Shown: positions 55,131 through 63,212 of the stretch, piece after piece
Layout of the letters: the number at the start of each line of letters is the position of its first letter
How positions within the stretch are numbered: the stretch's first letter is position 1
Made by a program: the position numbers and the translations under genes
The notes under the pieces: generated by a model
Databases searched by the model: none
What the model was told of the DNA's origin: nothing
What the model saw: the letters and a program-made list of their open reading frames with translations, nothing else
Assembly (NCBI RefSeq): GCF_001653335.1
Contig: NZ_CP015079.1
Coordinates: 2,604,001-2,668,000 of the forward strand
Reading direction: 5' to 3'
Source of the DNA: Nocardioides dokdonensis FR1436
GTDB taxonomy: Bacteria; Actinomycetota; Actinomycetes; Propionibacteriales; Nocardioidaceae
Length of the DNA: 64,000 bases

Positions 55131-56282
55131 TCACCCTAGGGCTGGGAGGCCTCCCGCGGAGGCGCTTTGCACGACCTCGAGTGCTTCCTCGACGGTGTCG
55201 ACGAGGTGCACGTGCTGCTCCATCGCCCGTCCGGCGGCCAGCGCCTGCAGCAGCGGCCAGGCCGGCAGGTCGACGGTCCAGTGCTCGCGGCCCACGAGCA
55301 CCATCGGCGCCACCGAGGCCTCGTCGGCGTAGTAGTTCTCGCAGGCGTCCTGGAAGACCTCCTGCACGGTCCCGCCGGCGCCGGGCAGGAAGACGATGCC
55401 GGCGTCGCAGACCTCCAGCAGGATCGCCTCCCGGGTGGCGTTGCGGAAGTACTTGGCGATCGCGGTGCCGAAGACGTTGGGCGGCTCGTGGCCGTAGTGC
55501 CAGGTGGGGATCGCGAGGTTGGCGGCCGGGCCGCCGTCCTCGGCCGGGGTGTCGAGGCTGGCGAGGACGTCGAAGGCGGAGAGGATCCACGCGTCCACGG
55601 ACGGGCGGTACGACGGCACCGTCGCCAGCATCTCCAGGGCCCGGTCGAGCACGTCCTCACCGCGGGGGGAGAGCCGGGCGCCGAGGTTGGCGGCCTCCAT
55701 CGCGCCGGGGCCGCCGCCGGTCGCGACGGTCAGCCCCGCCGCGCCCAGACGGTGCCCGAGCCGCGCCGCGTCGGCGAACAGCGGCGTACCCCGTGCGGCG
55801 GCGTGGCCGCCCATCACCCCGACGATGCGCCGGTCGGCGCGCCAGTGGTCCAGGGCGGTGTCGATGGCGTGGTCGTGGAGCGCCTGGGCCAGGGAGGTCT
55901 CGCCGGTCGACCGGCCGGTGTCGCCGGGCGTGGCCTTCGACCAGGCGTAGGCGCGTCCGTCCAGGGAGTCGCTCCAGCGCAGGGTGTCGAAGAGCTCGCG
56001 GGCGACGTACAGGTCGTGGCGCGCGGTCTCGACCGGCACGTCCACGATCGCGGGCAGCACCAGCGCGCCGGCTTCCTCGACCCGCTCGGCGTCGCCGTCG
56101 GCGAACCGGCAGCCGAGGAAGGTCGCGCCGGCCAGGCGGCAGCTCCGCAGCGCCTCGCCGCGCTCGCGGAGGTCGACCGAGTGCACCCGCCAGCCGGTCA
56201 GGTACCAGGCACCGTCCTCCAGCCGGCGGTCGAGGTCGGCCAGGGAGGTGATGTCGACGACGCGTCCGCGGGTGTGCCTCAC
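55131..56282 (-). CDS. LOG-family Rossmann-fold protein with extra N-terminal domain
   Basis: A 383-residue protein. Residues about 165-375 are a LOG-type Rossmann domain (VGVMGGHAAARGTPLF, ATGGGPGAMEAANLGA, VFLPGAGGTVQEVFQ). The usual nucleotide-phosphoribohydrolase motif PGGxGTxxE reads PGAGGTVQE. Residues 1-160 (VRHTRGRVVDITSLADLDRR onward, with an LAGATFLGCRFADGD segment) are an added domain not found in small LOG proteins. GTG 56282 overlaps the LysR stop as GTGA, so the two genes are coupled. Nucleotide binding is likely; the reaction is unknown. Confidence 0.8.
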   Translation of the reverse strand: MRHTRGRVVDITSLADLDRRLEDGAWYLTGWRVHSVDLRERGEALRSCRLAGATFLGCRFADGDAERVEEAGALVLPAIVDVPVETARHDLYVARELFDTLRWSDSLDGRAYAWSKATPGDTGRSTGETSLAQALHDHAIDTALDHWRADRRIVGVMGGHAAARGTPLFADAARLGHRLGAAGLTVATGGGPGAMEAANLGARLSPRGEDVLDRALEMLATVPSYRPSVDAWILSAFDVLASLDTPAEDGGPAANLAIPTWHYGHEPPNVFGTAIAKYFRNATREAILLEVCDAGIVFLPGAGGTVQEVFQDACENYYADEASVAPMVLVGREHWTVDLPAWPLLQALAAGRAMEQHVHLVDTVEEALEVVQSASAGGLPALG

Positions 56283-57223
56283 CCGGGCAACGTATCGGGT
56301 GGCGGCACCGGGTCGCCGCGGTCCACCGCATCCGCCGCGCGGCGCAGCTCCTCCAGCGCCAGCGCGATCTCGGGCTGACCGGCGGTGCCGCGACGCACGC
56401 CGGTGCGGACGTGGCGCACCGGGGTCGCCGCCCCGCGCAGCGGGACCCGCACCAGTCCGTCGTCGGCGGGCAGCCGCGCCATCCGGGGCACCAGGGCCAC
56501 CCCGAACCCGGCGGCGACCAGCGCGGCGCCGGTGTCCCACTCCGTCACCTCGTGCACCTGGTGGGGGGTGAACCCCGCGGCGGCGCAGGCCGTGCTGACC
56601 ATGTGGTGGTAGGGCCGCCCGGGCCGGTCCATGATCCAGGGCTCCCCGGCGACCTCGGTCAGGGAGACCCAGGACCGGACGGCGAGGCGGTGCCCTCCGG
56701 GCACCAGCAGGTCGAGGCTGTCCTCCATGAGCGGCTGCTGCTCGAAGCGTGGGTCGTCGATCGAGGGCAGCACGTCGGTGGCCACCACCACGACGAGGTC
56801 GGCGCGGTCCGCGACCAGCATCTCGAAGCAGACCTCCGGGTCGGCCTCCAGGATCCGCACCGTCGAGCGCGGGTGTGCCCGCATCACCGCCGTGGCCACC
56901 GAGGGCAGCAGCACCGAGGCCGCGGTCGAGAACCCGGCCAGGCGCAGGTGCCCGATGCCGGTGAGCGAGGTGCCGAGCACATCGGTGCGGATCTCCTCCC
57001 AGAGCGCGTGCAGGTCGGTGCTGCGCGCCAGCAGGGTCAGGGCCGCCGGGGTCAGCCGGACGCGGCGCCCGTCCGGTTCGAGGAGGCGGACACCGAGGTC
57101 GCGACCCAGGGTCCGCAGCTGGTGGGAGACCGCGGACGGGGTGTAGCCGAGGTGGTCAGCGGCGGCGGAGATCGTGCCGCGGTCGGCGACGACCTGGAGC
57201 ACCCGCAGCCGGTGATCGATCAT
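56279..57223 (-). CDS. LysR-type transcriptional regulator
   Basis: A 314-residue regulator with an N-terminal winged helix (RVLQVVADRGTISAAADHLG, YTPSAVSHQLRTLGRDLGVR) and a periplasmic-binding-like effector domain (LRLAGFSTAASVLLPSVATA). ATG 57223 is chosen over GTG 57238 because the latter overlaps the presumed promoter. It is divergent from the demethylation cluster across 73 bases holding a palindrome, so it is the likely regulator, with the betaine-type substrate or a product as inducer (inference). Confidence 0.88.
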   Translation of the reverse strand: MIDHRLRVLQVVADRGTISAAADHLGYTPSAVSHQLRTLGRDLGVRLLEPDGRRVRLTPAALTLLARSTDLHALWEEIRTDVLGTSLTGIGHLRLAGFSTAASVLLPSVATAVMRAHPRSTVRILEADPEVCFEMLVADRADLVVVVATDVLPSIDDPRFEQQPLMEDSLDLLVPGGHRLAVRSWVSLTEVAGEPWIMDRPGRPYHHMVSTACAAAGFTPHQVHEVTEWDTGAALVAAGFGVALVPRMARLPADDGLVRVPLRGAATPVRHVRTGVRRGTAGQPEIALALEELRRAADAVDRGDPVPPPDTLPG

Positions 57224-57248
57224 GTGACCAGATTGCACGATGATGGAC

Positions 57249-57265
57249 GAAAACGTGCGCTTTTC
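57249..57265. promoter_or_regulatory. Palindromic LysR operator candidate
   Basis: GAAAACGTGCGCTTTTC is a 5-7-5 inverted repeat in an unusually AT-rich patch between the divergent LysR and oxidoreductase genes. It overlaps a possible -35 (TTTTCC, 57261) that is 18 bases before CATCAT at 57285-57290, itself 6 bases before the GTG of the oxidoreductase. Confidence 0.5.
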
Positions 57266-57296
57266 CTCGTGATTATGTGACGCGCATCATGGTCGT

Positions 57297-59351
57297 GTGC
57301 ACCAGCTGGACCCATTGCTCGGGGAGTACCTGCTCCGCGGGGTCGCTCTGCGCAACCGCGTCGTCAGCACGTCGCACGAGCCGGCGTACACCGAGGACGG
57401 GATGCCGAAGGACCGCTACCGGCTCTACCACCTCGAGAAGGCCCGCGGCGGGGTCGGGCTGACGATGATTGGGGGCTCCGCGGTGGTCTCGCCGGACAGC
57501 CCGCCGGCCTTCGGCAACATGCTGCTCTACCGCGACGAGGTGGTGCCGTGGCTGCGCCGGCTCTGCGACGACGTGCACGAGGCGGGCGCCGCGGTGATGT
57601 GCCAGGTGACCCACCTCGGCCGGCGCACCAGCAGCGCGAGCGGCGACTGGCTGCCGCTGGTCTACCCCTCACGGCTGCGCGAGCGCCAGCACCGCTCGTT
57701 CCCCAAGGTCGCCGAGGCCTGGGACGTCGACCGGATCGTGCGCGACTACGCCGCCGCGGCCGCGCGCTGCCAGGCCGCCGGCCTGGACGGCATCGAGATC
57801 GAGTCCTACAGCCACCTCTTCGACTCCTGGGCCTCCCCGGCCACCAACCTGCGCACCGATGCCTTCGGCGGCGACCCCGAGGCCCGGCTGGTCTTCCCGC
57901 TGCGGGTGCTCGACGCCGTGCGGGCGGCGGTGGGTCCCGACTTCGTCGTCGGGCTGCGGATGGCGATGGACGAGGACCTGCCCGAGGGGCTGGGTCTGGA
58001 GGACACCCTGCCGATCGCGCGGCGCTACCTCGAGCACGGCGTCGACTTCCTCTCGGTCATCAAGGGGGGCCTCGACAGTGACGCCCGGCTGGCGGCGACC
58101 ATCCCGTCGATGGGCACGCCCTCGGCGCCGTTCCTCGAGCTCGCCGGCACCGTCCGGCGGGCCCTGGGGGTCCCGGTGATGCACGCCGCCCGGATCGGCG
58201 ACGTCGCCACCGCCCGGCACGCGATCCGCGAGGGCCTGCTCGACCTGGTCGGGATGACCCGGCCCCAGATCGCCGACCCGCACCTGGTCGCCAAGGTCGC
58301 CCGTGGTGAGGAGGACCGGGTGCGCCCCTGCGTGGGCGCGAGCTTCTGCCTCGACGCGATCTACGAGTCCGGCGACGCCAAGTGCGTGCACAACCCCGCC
58401 ACGGGTCGTGAGCAGTCGCTGCCGCACGTCATCGCGCCGACGCTCGGTCGGCGTCGGCGGGCCGTGGTGGTGGGAGCCGGACCGGCGGGTCTCGAGGCCG
58501 CCCGGGTGCTGGGGGAGCGCGGTCACGAGGTGCTGCTCCTGGAGGCCGGGGACCGCCCCGGCGGGCAGCTGCTCCTGGCCTCCTCGACGCTGCGCCGTCG
58601 CGACCTGATCGGCATCGTCGACTGGCGGGTCGCCGAGCTCAAGCACTCCGGGGTCGACGTCCGGTACGGCGTGTACGCCGAGGCCGCCACCGTCCTCGCC
58701 GAGCAGCCCGACCTCGTGGTCGTCGCGACCGGCGGGGTGCCGGACCGCTCGGTGGCCGGGGCGGGGGAGGACCTGGTGCTCGACACCTGGGACGTCCTCG
58801 GCGGCTCCGGTCCGCGTGCCGGTGAGCGGGTGCTGGTCTTCGACGACCACGGCGGCGAGCCCGCCCTCGACGCGGCCGAGCACCTGGCCCGCCTGGGCGC
58901 GCACGTCGAGCTGGTGACCCCGGAGCGGATGGTCGGCATCTCGGTGGGCAGCATGAACAGCCCGGCCTACCTGCGTGCCTTCGCCGAGCACGACGTGCGG
59001 CTGAGCGTGGCCCGGCGGCTGCTCTCGGTGCGCCGCGCCGCGCCCGAGGAGGGCGGCCGCCTGGTGGCGGTGCTGGGCAGCGACTACGCCGACGCGGTCG
59101 AGGAGCGGGTGGTCGACCACGTCGTGGTGGAGCACGGCACCGTGCCCAACGACGAGCTGTACCTCGAGCTCGTGCCCGGCTCGCGCAACCTCGGAGAGGT
59201 CGACCACGCCGCCCTGCTCGCGGGGCTGCCTCAGGAGGTCGCCACCCACCCCGAGGGCCGCTACCAGCTCTTCCGGATCGGTGACGCCGTCGCCAGTCGC
59301 AACATCCACGCCGCCATCTACGACGCGCTCCGGCTGTGCGTCACCGTCTGA
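57297..59351 (+). CDS. NADH:flavin oxidoreductase, N-methyl amino acid demethylase-like (DgcA/StcD type)
   Basis: A 684-residue three-part enzyme. Residues 1-340 form an old-yellow-enzyme barrel (RGVALRNRVVSTSHEPAYTE, IEIESYSHLFDSWASP, VGMTRPQIADPHLVAK). A cluster region has Cys345, Cys351 and Cys363; the position of the second ligand in trimethylamine-dehydrogenase-type clusters is Ala348. Residues from 389 bind nucleotide (VVVGAGPAGLEAARVLGERG). Family members demethylate dimethylglycine or N-methylproline. The gene heads the cluster; a separate DgcB-like electron partner is not present. Confidence 0.8.
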   Translation: MHQLDPLLGEYLLRGVALRNRVVSTSHEPAYTEDGMPKDRYRLYHLEKARGGVGLTMIGGSAVVSPDSPPAFGNMLLYRDEVVPWLRRLCDDVHEAGAAVMCQVTHLGRRTSSASGDWLPLVYPSRLRERQHRSFPKVAEAWDVDRIVRDYAAAAARCQAAGLDGIEIESYSHLFDSWASPATNLRTDAFGGDPEARLVFPLRVLDAVRAAVGPDFVVGLRMAMDEDLPEGLGLEDTLPIARRYLEHGVDFLSVIKGGLDSDARLAATIPSMGTPSAPFLELAGTVRRALGVPVMHAARIGDVATARHAIREGLLDLVGMTRPQIADPHLVAKVARGEEDRVRPCVGASFCLDAIYESGDAKCVHNPATGREQSLPHVIAPTLGRRRRAVVVGAGPAGLEAARVLGERGHEVLLLEAGDRPGGQLLLASSTLRRRDLIGIVDWRVAELKHSGVDVRYGVYAEAATVLAEQPDLVVVATGGVPDRSVAGAGEDLVLDTWDVLGGSGPRAGERVLVFDDHGGEPALDAAEHLARLGAHVELVTPERMVGISVGSMNSPAYLRAFAEHDVRLSVARRLLSVRRAAPEEGGRLVAVLGSDYADAVEERVVDHVVVEHGTVPNDELYLELVPGSRNLGEVDHAALLAGLPQEVATHPEGRYQLFRIGDAVASRNIHAAIYDALRLCVTV

Positions 59352-59373
59352 CCCGGCCGCCCAGGAGGAACCG

Positions 59374-60639
59374 ATGACGCTCACCACCACGACCCCTCGA
59401 CTCGATGCCGGTTGGCTGCTGGACCTCCTCGACACGCGCCCGCGAGGGCACTCGCTGCCCGGTGCCTGCTACTCCGACCCGGCGGTGCACGAGCTCGACC
59501 TGCGGCTGATCTGGCAGCGCCAGTGGATCTTCGTGGGCTCGGTCGCCGAGGTGCCCGAGGAGGGCGACTTCCTCAGCATCGACCTGGGCAGCGCCTCGGT
59601 GGTGGTGCTGCGCGACGACGACGGCCGGCTCCAGGCGTTCCGCAACGTGTGCCGCCACCGGGGGTCCCGGCTGGTCACCGAGTCCCACGGCTGCGTCGGC
59701 AACATCGTGTGCGGCTACCACCACTGGACCTACGCCACCGACGGCCGTCTCCTGCACGCCCCCCAGCTGCCGCCCACCGCCGAGCGTGCCGCTCTCGGGC
59801 TGCGCACGGTCCACCTGCGTGAGGTCGCCGGGCTGCTCTTCGTCTGCCTGGCCGCGGAGCCGCCGGGCGACATCGAGGACGTCGCGCGCGTGGTGGCGCC
59901 GTACGTCGCCCCGCACGCGCTGGACCGCACCAAGGTCGCCGCGCAGACCGACCTGGTCGAGCACGGCAACTGGAAGCTCACCATGGAGAACAACCGGGAG
60001 TGCTACCACTGCGACGGGCACCCCGAGCTGCTGTGCTCGTTCTTCCCGACCTGGGGCCTGGCCGACCACCAGGTGCCCGAGCGGCTGCGCGCCGACCACG
60101 ACCGCTACCTGCTGGCCCAGGTCGACCTCGAGCGGCGCAGCGAGGACCTCGGCCTGCCCTACGCGCTCGTGGAGGACCTCGGTCGGCCGGTCGGCTTCCG
60201 GCTCCACCGCGAGCCGCTCGACGGGGCGGGGGAGTCCTTCAGCCCCGACGGCACCCGTCTGGTCGGCCGGCTGCTCGGTGACCTGCCCGACGCACGGCTG
60301 GGCCGGCTGGGGCTGCACACCCAGCCCAACGCGTGGTTCCACGCCCAGGCCGACCACGTCGTGACGTTCGCGGCGCTGCCGGTCTCCGTCGACCGCACCC
60401 TCGTGCGCACCACCTGGCTCGTGCACGAGGACGCCGTCGAGGGGGTCGACTACGACGTCGCGAGCCTCACGGCCACCTGGCGCGCGACCAACGAGCAGGA
60501 TGCGGCGTTCGTGGCGCTGACCCAGGCCGGGGTCGCCGACCCCGGCTACGAGCCGGGTCCCTACTCCGAGGCGGAGGAGCAGGTGGAGGCGTTCGTCGCC
60601 TGGTACGACGCCCGCATCCGAGAGGAGGCGGCCCGATGA
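59374..60639 (+). CDS. Rieske non-heme iron oxygenase, betaine demethylase-like (GbcA/Stc2 type)
   Basis: A 421-residue oxygenase alpha subunit. The Rieske cluster ligands are Cys93/His95 (NVCRHRGSRL) and Cys113/His116 (CGYHHWTY). The mononuclear iron region is WKLTMENNRECYHCDGHPEL, with His212 and His216, a pattern characteristic of the glycine betaine / stachydrine demethylases. These remove one N-methyl group as formaldehyde using O2. ATG 59374 has AGGAGGAA. The reductase gene follows with an ATGA overlap. The substrate (glycine betaine, proline betaine or carnitine-like) is not decided by sequence. Confidence 0.85.
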   Translation: MTLTTTTPRLDAGWLLDLLDTRPRGHSLPGACYSDPAVHELDLRLIWQRQWIFVGSVAEVPEEGDFLSIDLGSASVVVLRDDDGRLQAFRNVCRHRGSRLVTESHGCVGNIVCGYHHWTYATDGRLLHAPQLPPTAERAALGLRTVHLREVAGLLFVCLAAEPPGDIEDVARVVAPYVAPHALDRTKVAAQTDLVEHGNWKLTMENNRECYHCDGHPELLCSFFPTWGLADHQVPERLRADHDRYLLAQVDLERRSEDLGLPYALVEDLGRPVGFRLHREPLDGAGESFSPDGTRLVGRLLGDLPDARLGRLGLHTQPNAWFHAQADHVVTFAALPVSVDRTLVRTTWLVHEDAVEGVDYDVASLTATWRATNEQDAAFVALTQAGVADPGYEPGPYSEAEEQVEAFVAWYDARIREEAAR

Positions 60640-61829
60640 GCGAGCTGCAGCCGTTCCTGTGCCCCGCCGACGAGGCGACCCTCGCCCCCGTCCCGGCGCT
60701 GCGGGTGGTGCCCGACCCCGCGCGCGCGGTGCGACCGCTGGGCGACGGGCTGCTCGGCGAGGAGCTCGACCTCGACCTCGACACCGAGCTGGTGCTGCGC
60801 GCCCGGGTCCGCGAGACCCACGACGTCGTGTCGCTGGTGCTGGAGCCGACCCGACCGAGCACGTTCGCCTTCCGGCCGGGGCAGTTCCTGACCCTCGGGG
60901 TCGACGTCGACGGGCACCGGGTCGAGCGCTGCTACACGATCTCGTCGCCGCCGACCCGACCGCACCTGCTGAGCATCACGGTCAAGCGGGTCGAGGGTGG
61001 CGGGTTGTCGCCGTACCTCCACGACCGGCTGGCGCTCGGGGACCGGGTCCGGGTCAGCGGGCCGCGCGGCGCCTTCACCGTCGCCGCGCACCCGGCTGCG
61101 CGCTACCTGCTGCTCTCGGCCGGCAGCGGGATCACCCCGACGCTGGCCACGCTGGGCACGATGGCCGACCTCGCCGAGCTGGGCCCCGGCGCCCTGGACG
61201 TGGTCGTGGTGCACAGTGCGCGCACCCCCGACGACCTGGTGCGCCGCGACGAGATCGAGCACCTGGCCGCGGTCCACGAGGGTCTGCGGGTCGTGTGGGT
61301 GTGCGAGGACGACGCACCCGGTCGGCCCGGTGCGTGGGTCGGGCCGCGGGGCCGCCTGGACGCCGCGATGCTGCTCGGCGCGGTGCCCGACGCGGCCGAC
61401 CGGGAGGTGCTGACCTGCGGGCCGCCGGGCTACATGGCCGGCGTCCGCAGCGCGCTCGCCGAGGTGGGGGCCGACCCCGCGCGCTGCCACGAGGAGAGCT
61501 TCGTGCTCGGGGAGTCCGGTGCGCCGGTGGCTGGGCCGGGGGCTGGGCCGGTCGCCGACGGCGTGCCGGAGGCACGGGTGCGCTTCGGCCGCAGCGGTCG
61601 CGAGGTGCGGTGTCCCCCCGGCATGACGGTGCTGGCCGCCGCCCAGGAGGCCGGCGTACGGCTCCCGTCGTCGTGCGCGGAGGGGCTCTGCGGGACCTGC
61701 AAGTCCACCCTGCTCTCGGGCCGGGTCGACATGGTGCACCAGGGCGGCATCCGGCCCCGCGAGATCGCCCAGGACAAGTTCCTGCCCTGCTGCTCCACCC
61801 CCGACGGCGACATCGTCGTCGACGCCTGA
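60636..61829 (+). CDS. Rieske oxygenase reductase (FAD and 2Fe-2S, GbcB-like)
   Basis: A 397-residue electron-transfer protein. It has an FNR-type FAD domain (FAFRPGQFLTLGVDVDG, RCYTISSPP), an NAD domain (YLLLSAGSGITPTLATL, EVLTCGPPGYM) and a C-terminal plant-type ferredoxin with Cys347, Cys352, Cys355 and Cys385 or 386. This order (FNR then ferredoxin) is that of GbcB. It passes electrons from NADH to the Rieske protein encoded immediately upstream, whose stop overlaps its ATG. Confidence 0.9.
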   Translation: MSELQPFLCPADEATLAPVPALRVVPDPARAVRPLGDGLLGEELDLDLDTELVLRARVRETHDVVSLVLEPTRPSTFAFRPGQFLTLGVDVDGHRVERCYTISSPPTRPHLLSITVKRVEGGGLSPYLHDRLALGDRVRVSGPRGAFTVAAHPAARYLLLSAGSGITPTLATLGTMADLAELGPGALDVVVVHSARTPDDLVRRDEIEHLAAVHEGLRVVWVCEDDAPGRPGAWVGPRGRLDAAMLLGAVPDAADREVLTCGPPGYMAGVRSALAEVGADPARCHEESFVLGESGAPVAGPGAGPVADGVPEARVRFGRSGREVRCPPGMTVLAAAQEAGVRLPSSCAEGLCGTCKSTLLSGRVDMVHQGGIRPREIAQDKFLPCCSTPDGDIVVDA

Positions 61830-61865
61830 CCACCCACCCGCCCGCTCACGACCTGGGAGAGACCT

Positions 61866-63197
61866 GTGACCCACACCCTGACCGCTGACGCGGTCGTCGT
61901 CGGCTCCGGCGTCATCGGCTCGGCCGTGGCGCTCGAGCTGGCCCGCGCCGGTCGCGACGTGCTCGTGCTCGACAAGGCGGGCGGGCCCGGGCACGGCTCG
62001 ACGTGCGCCTCGAGCGCGGTCATCCGCTTCCTCTACTCCACCTACGACACCGTCGCGACGTCGTGGGAGGCCAAGTTCATGTGGGAACGGTGGGCCGACC
62101 ACCTCGGGCTGCCGGGGTTCGAGCCGCTGGCCGACCCGCCGGTGCTCTCGCGCTTCCACCGCACCGGGATGCTGCACCTCGACGTGCCGGCCGTGCCGCA
62201 CGACGAGGGGATGCGGCTCCTGGAGGCCGCCGGGGTGCCGTGCGAGCACCTCGGGCCCGACGAGCTCGCCGCCCGGTTCCCGCACCTCGACACCGGTGCC
62301 TACTGGCCCAACAAGCCGGTGGCCGACGACGCGTTCTGGGAGGACGCACCGGCCCGGCTCGGGGCGATCTGGACCCCCGACGCCGGCTACATGGACGACC
62401 CGCGGCTGGCCGCCGACAACCTCGCCGTCGCGGCCCGGCTGCACGGTGCGACGACGGCGTACCGCGCCCGGGTCGTCGCCGTCGAGCGTCGCGGCTCGCT
62501 GTGGCACCTCGCCCTGGCCGACGGGCGCCGGGTGGAGTCGCCGGTCGTGGTCAACGCGGCAGGCCCCTGGTCGGGGGCGTTCAACGCGATGGCGGGCATC
62601 GGGGCGGAGTTCACCATCGGCGTCCGGCCGCTGCGCCAGGAGGTGCACCAGGTGGCCCAGCCGGAGGGGTACGGCACCGACGCCGCACCTGGCCCGGGCG
62701 TCTTCGACATCGACCTCGGCACCTACATGCGTCCCGGGCCGCAGCAGGCCTGGGTCGTCGGCGGCACCGAGCCCGCGTGCGACCCCTTCGACTGGATCGA
62801 GGACCCCGACACCATCGACGACCACGTCACGCTGGCGCGCTACGAGTCGCAGGTGACGCGGGCTGCCCGGCGGCTGCCCGAGCTGCGGGTGCCCAACCGG
62901 CCCTGCGGGGTCGTCGGGGTCTACGACGTCGCCGACGACTGGACACCCATCTACGACCGCACCGACGCCGACGGCTTCTACGTCGCGATGGGCACCAGCG
63001 GCAACCAGTTCAAGAACGCTCCCATCGCCGGGTGCTTCCTGGCCGCGATCATCGCCGCGGTGGAGGACGGCGGCGTGGACCACGACCGTGACCCGGTCAC
63101 CTACGTCGGCGAGCACACCGGTCTGAAGATCGACCTGGCGGCGTTCTCCCGGATCCGTCCGGTGAACGCCGCCAGCACCCGCACCGTGCTCGGGTAG
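61866..63197 (+). CDS. FAD-dependent DAO-family oxidoreductase (sarcosine/N-methyl amino acid oxidase-like)
   Basis: A 443-residue flavoenzyme with the N-terminal FAD loop DAVVVGSGVIGSAVALELAR, ASSAVIRFLYSTYDT, VNAAGPWSGAFNAMAG, RPLRQEVHQVAQPEGYG and the C-terminal VAMGTSGNQFKNAPIAG. It belongs to the glycine-oxidase/sarcosine-oxidase group, which oxidises secondary or tertiary amines. In this cluster it would take the last demethylation step (inference). GTG 61866 follows GGGAGAG. It ends the operon, 15 bases before a convergent kinase gene. Confidence 0.82.
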   Translation: MTHTLTADAVVVGSGVIGSAVALELARAGRDVLVLDKAGGPGHGSTCASSAVIRFLYSTYDTVATSWEAKFMWERWADHLGLPGFEPLADPPVLSRFHRTGMLHLDVPAVPHDEGMRLLEAAGVPCEHLGPDELAARFPHLDTGAYWPNKPVADDAFWEDAPARLGAIWTPDAGYMDDPRLAADNLAVAARLHGATTAYRARVVAVERRGSLWHLALADGRRVESPVVVNAAGPWSGAFNAMAGIGAEFTIGVRPLRQEVHQVAQPEGYGTDAAPGPGVFDIDLGTYMRPGPQQAWVVGGTEPACDPFDWIEDPDTIDDHVTLARYESQVTRAARRLPELRVPNRPCGVVGVYDVADDWTPIYDRTDADGFYVAMGTSGNQFKNAPIAGCFLAAIIAAVEDGGVDHDRDPVTYVGEHTGLKIDLAAFSRIRPVNAASTRTVLG

Positions 63198-63212
63198 GTC
63201 GGCCCCGGCGGC

